A stretch of 64,000 nucleotides of DNA from Moringa oleifera (taxonomy: Eukaryota > Streptophyta > Magnoliopsida > Brassicales > Moringaceae): assembly GCA_021397835.1 (NCBI GenBank), contig JAJFZO010000641.1:450001-514000 (forward strand), read 5' to 3'. Shown here piece by piece: positions 56,816 to 64,000 of the stretch. A program made the position numbers and the translations under genes. Each line of letters starts with the position of its first letter. Within the stretch, counting starts at the first letter, position 1. The notes beneath the pieces are model-generated. The model was given only the letters and a program-made list of their open reading frames with translations, made no database searches and was not told the DNA's origin.

Positions 56816-58545
56816 TGTGAGGCTTGGCATGTGCTGTGGGCGTTGATTTCATGGCCATGTCCCCTGGCTGTGATGGACCCTGAGTGCAGCCATGGGGTGG
56901 CTGGAGGTGTGCTGCACAGGGCAGCCAGCATGCACCCTGGACCAGGCAGAGGCACAGCTGCCCCAGCCTGCTGGCCGCAATGCCCAGTTTCGAAATTGGT
57001 GTTAATTGATGGTCTTTTCATCATGGAATTGATCCCGAAATAACTCAAATGAATCATGTAATTCATAAGGAGTCTGCCCCTAAAGTTTGGGATCATTTTG
57101 GCTGACGTCCTATTTTTGATGATTTTTTCAATTTTTGGGTGTAGAAAATTCATTAAAAAAATTTAGTAGCCAGAAAATTCTGAAATTTTTGCTGGTGGTA
57201 GATATGATTATTCTCCATACATGTACAAAATTTCAGCTCAAAATTTCAAGTAAATAATTTTTTAGACCCATTATGATGGCTCAAACATATTGATGTTTCC
57301 TCCTACCGCGTGTGAAATTTCACTTAAGACTCTTTAAGGGGGAGGTGGTCACTCAGCTTGCTGGGTGCCAACGGGCCATGCGTGCTCTCCCCCTGCCCAT
57401 CCCACATGGGCAGGCGCTGGGCTTGGGGAACCCAGCGCACATGGCATGGGAAGGGCAGTTTGCTGCCTTGCCCATCCAGCTGATGGTGCGTGGTTGTGAT
57501 AGCCACCACCATTGGCTGGCAGGCGGCCGGCGACATCGACCGAAGAATGTGGGATGCCTGATTAGTAGCCAACAGAGTGGGGAAAATGTGAGAAACAAAA
57601 TTCGCTAAATTATGGGCAACGAAACGAGAAAAATTATGGGATAATGAGCTAGGATGTGGCTAGACAAGCTCAACAGTGTGGGCGACGAAGCTAACAATGA
57701 TGCATGTTACGCGAGGACCAAATCGCTGGGGGGATTTTGAGCATGCGGAGTGTTTCGTTGCAGGCCCTCGAGGCGGCAGACGTGGGGTTGGATCATGACG
57801 CTCAGACTCGTCGAGGCGGACTCGATGCGCAGCACGATCGATGACACGATCGTCGGTCGTTAGCACCAAGTGAGCCACAAGGCCAGCCTGGGCACGGTAT
57901 GACACCCCTGCTGCCAAGGCCTCATCGATGGTCCCTTCCCATCGAAGAATCATCCCTTGCTATCGAAACAATTTTGTGCTTAGCGGCTTGGGTGAGGCGG
58001 CACTCGACAACCTGCATGATCAATGGGCCTTTCGCTTGTCAGCTTGCAGCTCGTTTGGTGCTGTTGCTGCCCATTTGTACGTGCGGCGTGTGAGTGGTGA
58101 TCTAGTCATGCGTGTTGGCAGGCTCCATGCTCCTGCATCGAACTGTCAGCTTACACGTCACTTCAAGCTCGACCCTAAGCCATACGTTGGCTTTTCGTGG
58201 GTGACATGGGGACCCTGTGTCGCGTGCCTTCACAAATAGAATTCGATGATTCAAGTCAGCTGTCTTTGATCCATGTCCCTCGCGGGCATGGGTGGAAACC
58301 TCAGCCGGGCCTCGTGCTCCCAGCGCAGCTTGCTTTGACATGCGGTTGCTTTCGCACATGGGCGCTCGGTCATCCCTTCAGGTGCGAAAAATGTTGCGAC
58401 AGGAATTGGCCTCGGCCTCTGCCTGTCCAAGCAAAAACATTTATCCCACATCCCATTGATTTTGAACAATGATCGCGACAGCTTTGGCCTCAGCGAGCCT
58501 TGTGACATGCTTCGGTCCTAGTTGGCACGGCATCTCGAAGGATGC
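56816..58545 (+). other. Unique IGS and 5' external transcribed spacer, unit B
   Basis: Homologous to 1216-3114 and ends at the second 18S start. It contains a 248-bp AT-rich block that unit A lacks and a single copy of the ~316-bp segment duplicated in unit A. The Pol I promoter should be here by position but was not located. No gene is supported. Confidence 0.78.
57081..57336 (+). other. AT-rich block present only in unit B spacer
   Basis: From about TTTGGGATCATTTTGG to GACTCTTTAAGGG, A+T-rich inside GC-rich spacer. In unit A, CCCCTGATG joins directly to TTTAGGGGTAGG. The shared TTT..GGG at the two edges suggests deletion in unit A rather than insertion here, but either is possible. Confidence 0.7.
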
Positions 58546-59391
58546 TACCTAGTTGATCCTGCCAGTAGTCATATGCTTGTCTTAAAGATTAAGCCATGCA
58601 TGTGTAAGTATGAACTAATTCAGACTGTGAAATGGCGAATTGCTCATTGAATCAGTTATAGTTTATTTTATGGTACCTACTACTCGGATAACCGTAGTAA
58701 TTCTAGAGCTATTACGTGCAACAAACCATGACTTCTAGAAGAGGCGCATTTATTAGATAAAAGGTCGACGCGGGCTTCGCCCATTGCTCTGATGTTTCAT
58801 GATAAACTCGACAGATCGCAAGGCCATTGTGCCGGTGACGCATCATTCAAATTTCTGCCCTATTAACTTTCGATGGTAGGATAGTTGCTTACTATGGTAT
58901 TGACGGGTGACGAAGAATTAGGGTTCGATTCCAGAGAGGGAGCCTGAGAAATGACTACCACATCCAAGGAAGGCAGCAGGTGCGTAAATTACCTAATTTT
59001 GACACAGGGAGGTAGTGACAATAAATAACAATACCGGGCTCTTCAAGTTTGGTAATTGGAGTGAGTACAATCTAAATCCCTTAACGAGGATCCATTGGAG
59101 GGCAAGTTTGGTGCCAGCAGCCACCGTAGTTCCAACTCCAATAGTGTTTATTTAAGTTGTTGCAGACAAAAAGCTCGTAGTTGGATCTTGGGATGGGTCG
59201 GCCAGTCGACCTACGGTGTGCACCGATTGGCTCGTCCCTACTGCCGGCGACCCGCTCCTGGCCTTAATTGGTCGGATCATGCTTCTGACATTGTTACTTT
59301 GAAGAAATTAGAGTGCTCGAAGCAAGACTATGATCTGAATACATTAGCATGGGACAACATCATAGGATTTCAATCCTATTCTGTTGGCCTT

Positions 59392-59423
<32 letters not shown>

Positions 59424-59525
59424 GAGGACATTCGTATTTCATAGTTAGATGAACAACTGCCAAAGCATTTGGCAAGGATGTTTCCATTAATCAAGAACAA
59501 AAGTTGGGGCCTCAAAGACGAGCAA

Positions 59526-59556
<31 letters not shown>

Positions 59557-59579
59557 TGACCAGGGATCAGTGGATGTTG

Positions 59580-59618
<39 letters not shown>

Positions 59619-59741
59619 CTTTGGGTTCCGGGGGGAGTATGGTCACAAGGCTGAAACTTAAAGGAATTGATGGAAGGTCACCACCAAGAGTGGAGCCTGC
59701 AGCTTAGTTTTACTCAACACAAGGAAACTTACTAGGTCCAA

Positions 59742-59789
<48 letters not shown>

Positions 59790-60041
59790 GGTGGTGCATG
59801 GCCGTTCTTAGTTGGTAAAGCAATTTGTCTGGTTAATTTCATTAACGAATGACACCTCAGCCTGCAAACTAGCTACATGGAGGTGACCCTCCACGGCCAG
59901 TTTCTTAGAGGGACTATGGCCGCTTAAGCCAAGGAAGTTTGACACAATAACAGGTCTATGATGCCTTTAGATGCTCTGGGCCGCACGCGCGCTACATTGA
60001 TGTATTCAATGAGTTTATAGCCTTGGCTTACAGGCCCGAGC

Positions 60042-60085
<44 letters not shown>

Positions 60086-60193
60086 TTGGTCTTCAACGAG
60101 GAATTCCTAGTGAGCGCGAGTCATCAGCTTGCGTTGACTATGTCCTTACCCTTTGTATGCACCGCCCGCCGCTCTTACCGATTGAATGGTCCG
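58546..60193 (+). pseudogene. 18S rRNA (unit B), nearly full length but defective
   Basis: Starts TACCTAGTTGATCCTGCC and follows plant 18S to ATTGAATGGTCCG. About 29 nt are missing near 59449: ATAGTTAGAT joins GAACAACTGC, removing the conserved GGTGAAATTCTTGGATTT segment. The last ~150 nt of 18S, including the GTAACAAGGTTTCCG end, are absent. Conserved positions are changed throughout, for example GTGCCAGCAGCCACCGTAGT for the usual CCGCGGTAA. It is not a functional rRNA gene. Confidence 0.95.
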
Positions 60194-60397
60194 TCGCTCC
60201 TACCGCCACCCCTTGCGAGCCCCTCATCCTGCCTTGCATGGCAAGGGTGCGCTGGCTCGTGCCCAAGCCTCTTGTCGCGCGCAACAACAAAACCCACAGC
60301 GCGAGATGTGCCAAGGAACTCGAATGAAAAAGCATGCCCCAGTCACCTCGATCTCGGTGCGCAGCTGGTGGTTGTGTCATCCCTAAATGATGTCTAT
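60194..60397 (+). other. ITS1, shortened at its 5' side
   Basis: Follows the 18S truncation after a second TCGCTCCTACCG. It keeps a GTGCCAAGGAACTCGAATGA core typical of flowering-plant ITS1. At about 200 nt it is near the normal size, although the 18S/ITS1 boundary itself is lost. Confidence 0.8.
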
Positions 60398-60557
60398 AAT
60401 GACTATCGACAACGAATATCTCAGTTCTTGCATCAATGAAGAACGTAGTGAAATGCGATACTTGGTGTGAATTACAGAATCCCATGAACCATCGAATCTT
60501 TGAATGCAAGTTATGCCCGAAGCCATCAGGCTGAGGGCACGTCTGCCTGGCTGTCAA
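60398..60557 (+). pseudogene. 5.8S rRNA (unit B), with changed core motifs
   Basis: AATGACTATCGACAACG through GTCTGCCTGGCTGTCAAGC, about 160 nt, the normal length. Two of three diagnostic plant 5.8S motifs are altered: CAATGAAGAACGTAGTG for CGATGAAGAACGTAGCG, and GAATTACAGAATCC for GAATTGCAGAATCC. TTTGAATGCA is acceptable. All changes noted here are C/G to T/A. It is probably a pseudogene. Confidence 0.92.
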
Positions 60558-60777
60558 GCACCATCGCCCCCTGAGCCCCCTGCATCCCTTCGGGGAGGGG
60601 AGGGACCATTGCAGGGCGGATGTTGGCCACTCATGCACCTTCGGCTCGCGGTTGGCCTAGAAAAGAGCCTCGAGTGACGCCGCGTCATGGCTTGGCGGCG
60701 GTAGAGAGAGCCTCATGCTCCCTCGTGCGCGTGTCGCTCGTCATGGCTCACGGACCCAATGATCGATCGATCAAGAT
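60558..60777 (+). other. ITS2
   Basis: About 220 nt between 5.8S and 25S, GC-rich, including CATCCCTTCGGGGAGGGGAG. No other feature seen. Confidence 0.85.
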
Positions 60778-61152
60778 GCGACCCCAGGTCAGGCGGGACC
60801 ACCCGCTGAGTTTAAGCATATCAATAAGCAGAGGAAAAGAAAGTAACAAGGATTCCCCTAGTAACGGCGAGCGAATCGAGAAAAGCCCAGCTTGAAAATC
60901 ATGCGCCCTCGACACCCGAATTATAGTTTGGAGAAGCATCCTCAGTGATGGACCAGGGCCCAAGTCCCCTGGAAAGGGGCGTCGGAGAGGGTGAGAGCCC
61001 CATCTCAACCGAACCCCTGTCGCACCACGAGGCACTGTCAATGAGTCTCGTTGTTCGGGAATGCAGCCCTAATGGGGTAATAAATTCCGTCCAAGACTAA
61101 ATATGGGTGAGAGACCGATAGCGAACAAGTATCGCGAGGGAAAGATAAAAAA

Positions 61153-61187
<35 letters not shown>

Positions 61188-61225
61188 ATCGGGAGAGAAG
61201 CGGATGGGGGCCGGTGATGCACCTC
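60778..61225 (+). pseudogene. 25S rRNA, 5' fragment (unit B)
   Basis: GCGACCCCAGGTCAGGCGGG, GAGTTTAAGCATATCAATAA and AGTAACGGCGAGCGAA through GCGGATGGGGGCCGGTGATG, about the first 450 nt of 25S. It breaks off near 61219-61226 and continues with a much later part of 25S. Confidence 0.95.
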
Positions 61226-61830
61226 GCCTCTCTTTTTGGACCGAGATCGGCTTCAGCAGGCTGATCCGGGCGAAAGACATTGTCAGGTGGGGAGTTTGGC
61301 TAGGGTGGCACATCTATTAAAAGATAAAGCAGGTGTCCTACGATGAGCTCAATGAGAACAGAAATCTCGTGTGGAACAAAAGGGTAAAAGCTCGTTTAAT
61401 TATGATTTCTAGTACGAATATGAACCTTGAAAGCGTGGCCTATCGATCCTTTAGACCTTTGAAATTTGAGCTAGAGGTGTTAGAAAAGTTACCACAGGGA
61501 TAACTGGCTTGCGGCAGCCAAGCGTTCATAGTGACGTTGCTTTTTGATCCTTCGATGTGTTCTCTTCCTATCATTGTGAAGTAGAATTCACCAAGTGTTG
61601 GATTGTTGACCCACCAATAGGGAACGTGAGCTAGGTTTAGACCATCATGAGACAGGTTACTTTTCCCTTATTGATGCCCACGTCGCGATAGTAATATAAC
61701 CTAGTACGATAGGAACCGTTGATTCGCACAATTGGTCATTGTGCTTCGTTGAAAAGCCAGTGGCGCGAAGCTACCGTGCGCTGGATTATGACTGAATGCC
61801 TCTAATTCAGAACCTAAGCTAGAAGTGATG
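61226..61830 (+). pseudogene. 25S rRNA, 3' fragment fused to the 5' fragment
   Basis: CTCTTTTTGGACCGAGATCG to GCTAGAAGTGATG. Roughly 2 kb of central 25S is missing before it and the last ~180 nt are missing after it. The sarcin-ricin stretch reads AGTACGATAGGAACC at 61703-61717, with T replacing G in the GAGA tetraloop. The end joins IGS subrepeats directly, with no 3' spacer. Confidence 0.94.
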
Positions 61831-64000
61831 GTGCACTAGCCAAGCCACGGGCGCCAATCGCTAGCCAGGCCCCTCGTCCCTACCCCTCGACTTACTGCCC
61901 AACGAGAGAGCCAGGGGATCCGCATCGCACTGACCCTGGGCGCAGGAGGCATGCCTCGGCAGCCCCCAGTAGGCATGGCATGGGATGCTTGCCCAGCGTA
62001 CGAAACCAGTGAGCGTGCCAGCCTGGCCACGAGTGCCCGTCATGAGCCACCCCCTCGTCTCTGCCCCTCAACATGGTGTCCAGCGAGCGAGCTAGGGGAG
62101 CCGAGTCGCACGGACCTTGGGCACAGATGGAATGCCTTGGTAGCCCCCAGCAGGCACGGCATGGGCTGCTTGCCCAGCGTGTGGCAATGGTTGGTATGCC
62201 AGCTGGGCCACGGGTGCCCATCGCGAGCCAGCCCCCTTGACCCTAACCCTCGATGTAGTGCCCAGCGAGCGAGCCAGGGGAGCCACGTCACACGGATCCT
62301 ATGCATGAGAGACACGCAACAGCAGCCTCCAGCAGGCATGGCATGGCCCAAGTGCCCAGCGTGCGGTAGCGGTGGGCGCGCTAGCCAGGCCACTGGCGGC
62401 CATCGCGAGCCAGCCCCGTTGTCCCTGTCCCTCGACGTAGTGCCTAGCGAGTGAGCCAGGGGAGCTGAGTCCCATGGACCTTGGGCACAGATGGAATGCC
62501 TCGGAAGCCCCCAGCAGGCACGATATGGGCTGCTTGCCCAGCGTGTGGCAACGGTGGGTACGCCAGCTGGGCCACGGGTGCCTATCGAGAGCCAGCCCCT
62601 TTGTCCCTGACCCTCGACGTAGTGCCAACGAGCGAGCCAGGGGAGCTACGTCGCATGGACCCTATGCACAGGTGGCATGCGACAGCAGCCTCCAGCAGGC
62701 ACGGCATGGGCCAAGTGCCCAGCGTGTTGTAGCGGTGGGCACGCCAGCCAGGCCACGGGTGCCCATCGCGTGCCAGCCCCCTTATCCCTGCCCCTCGACA
62801 TGGTGCCCAGCAAGCAAGCCAGGGGAGCCACGTCGCACAGACCTTGGGCATAGGAGGCATGCCTCGGTAGCCCCAGAAGGCACGCCATGGGCTGCTTGCC
62901 CTGCATGCGGCATCGGTGGGCGTGCCAGCAAGGCCATGGGCGCCAATCGCTAGCCAGCCCCCTCGTCCTTGCCCCTCGACTTACTGCCCAGCGAGCGAGC
63001 CAGGGGAGCTGCATCACATGGACCCTGGGCATGAGAGGCATGCCTCGACAGCCCCCAGTGGGTAAGGCAAGGGCTGCTTGCCCAGCGTGCGGCAGCGGTG
63101 AGCACGCCAGCCAGGCCACTGGTGCCCATCGCGAGCCAGTCCCGTCATCCCTGTCCCTCGATGTAGTGTCCAACGACCAAGCCAGGCGAGCCGTGTCACA
63201 TGGGCCCTGGGCATGGGAGGCATGCCTCAGCAGCCCCGAGCAGGCATGGCATGGGGTGCTTGCCACCCAGGCCGCGGGCGCCCATTGCAAGTAAGCCCAC
63301 TCCTCCCTGCCCCTCGACCTGCTGCCCAGTGAGCGAGCCATGGGAGCTGCGTTGCATGGACCATGAGCATGGGAGGCATGCCTCGGCAGCCCCTAGCAGG
63401 CACGGCATGGGTTGCTAGCCCATCGTGCGGCAGCGGTGAGCTCGCCAACTAGGCCATGGGGGCGCACCGCCAGCCAGCCCCCTCATCCTGCCCCTCGACT
63501 TACTTCCCAACAAGCGACCTCGCGAGGACCCTGGGTACAGGAGTCATGCCTCTGCAGCCCCAAGCCTGCTTGGCATGGGCGGCTTGCCCAGCATGCAGCA
63601 GCGGTGGGCGCGCTAGCTAGGCCACGAGCGCCCATCGCGAGCCAGCCCTCTCGTCCCTGCCCCTCAGCATGGAGCCCAGCGAGCGACCCAGGGGTGCCAC
63701 GTCGCATGGACACTGGGCACAGGAGGCATGCCTCAGCTACCCCCAGCTGGGACGGCATGGGCTGCTTGCCCTGCGTGCGGCATCGATTGGCGCGCCAGCC
63801 AGGCCACGGGTGCCCATCACGAGGAAGCCCCCTTATCCCTGCCCCTCCACTAACTGCCCAGCGAGCGAGCCCGGGAAGCTGCGTCACACAGACCCTGGGT
63901 GCAGGAGTCACGCCTTGGCAGCCCCCTAGTAGGCACGGCATGGGTCAAGTGCCCTACATGCTGCAGCGGTGGGCGTGCCAGTGAGGCCAGTGGCGCCCAT
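61831..64000 (+). repeat. IGS subrepeat array E (about 12 monomers, continues beyond window)
   Basis: Begins mid-monomer (GTGCACTAGCCAAGCCACGG) directly after truncated 25S. Two consecutive pairs share TGGGCACAGATGGAATGCC (62116, 62481), pointing to a local ~365-bp two-monomer duplication. The array runs off the window end. No gene is supported. Confidence 0.92.

Noticed and set aside
57081..57336. AT-rich block in the unit B spacer as an inserted transposon fragment
   Set aside because: It has no terminal repeats or target duplication. The edges share only TTT..GGG, which fits deletion from unit A equally well or better.
58546..61300. Open frames overlapping 18S, ITS and 25S (for example 59095-59412, 60023-60439)
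   Set aside because: The nucleotide sequence is rRNA and spacer. The frames are chance readings of structural RNA genes.

Overview
The window looks like flowering-plant nuclear DNA from a decayed, rearranged 45S ribosomal DNA locus. All rRNA pieces (18S, ITS1, 5.8S, ITS2, 25S) lie on the + strand and are recognisably plant-type. ITS1 keeps the angiosperm-style GTGCCAAGGAA core. The transposons are typical plant families. I cannot name the species. I see no functional host protein-coding gene. The many long open frames in the GC-rich arrays follow from base composition and repetition.

Layout. 1-1215: end of an array of ~181-bp intergenic-spacer (IGS) subrepeats. 1216-3114: unique IGS and 5' external spacer. 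3115-9627: 5' part of an 18S gene split by a decayed Ty3/gypsy chromovirus (3460-9449). 9621-9725: a short internal 25S piece fused to the 18S. 9726-10733: IGS subrepeats. 10731-28548: a left-truncated CACTA DNA transposon with a CAG/CTG-rich array, a 105-bp minisatellite, a broken TNP2 transposase, a C48-type protease region and a hairpin array near its right end. Inside its CAG array sits a young three-LTR, two-body Ty1/copia tandem (12419-21961). 28549-29850: 25S 3' part and 3' spacer. 29851-36559: IGS array. 36560-38388: 25S 3' half and 3' spacer. 38389-56815: a large IGS array of roughly 100 monomers containing higher-order repeats. 56816-58545: second unique IGS/5' ETS. 58546-61830: a second 18S-ITS1-5.8S-ITS2-25S unit, internally deleted. 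61831-64000: more IGS subrepeats.

Every rRNA copy carries lesions that should abolish function: transposon insertion, loss of the 18S 3' end, changed 5.8S core motifs, loss of the middle of 25S, or changes in or beside the sarcin-ricin loop. The substitutions look rich in C-to-T and G-to-A changes, as expected of long-methylated silent DNA. Junctions between unlike rDNA segments repeatedly show a few bases of shared sequence.

Relative ages can be read from the nesting. The chromovirus is old, with about 19 stop codons, 4 frameshifts and a 5' LTR that has lost its promoter region. The CACTA element is intermediate. The copia tandem is young, with nearly identical copies. The 1,453-bp IGS higher-order repeats are also young. 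The locus has therefore kept changing by unequal exchange and insertion long after its rRNA genes stopped being usable.
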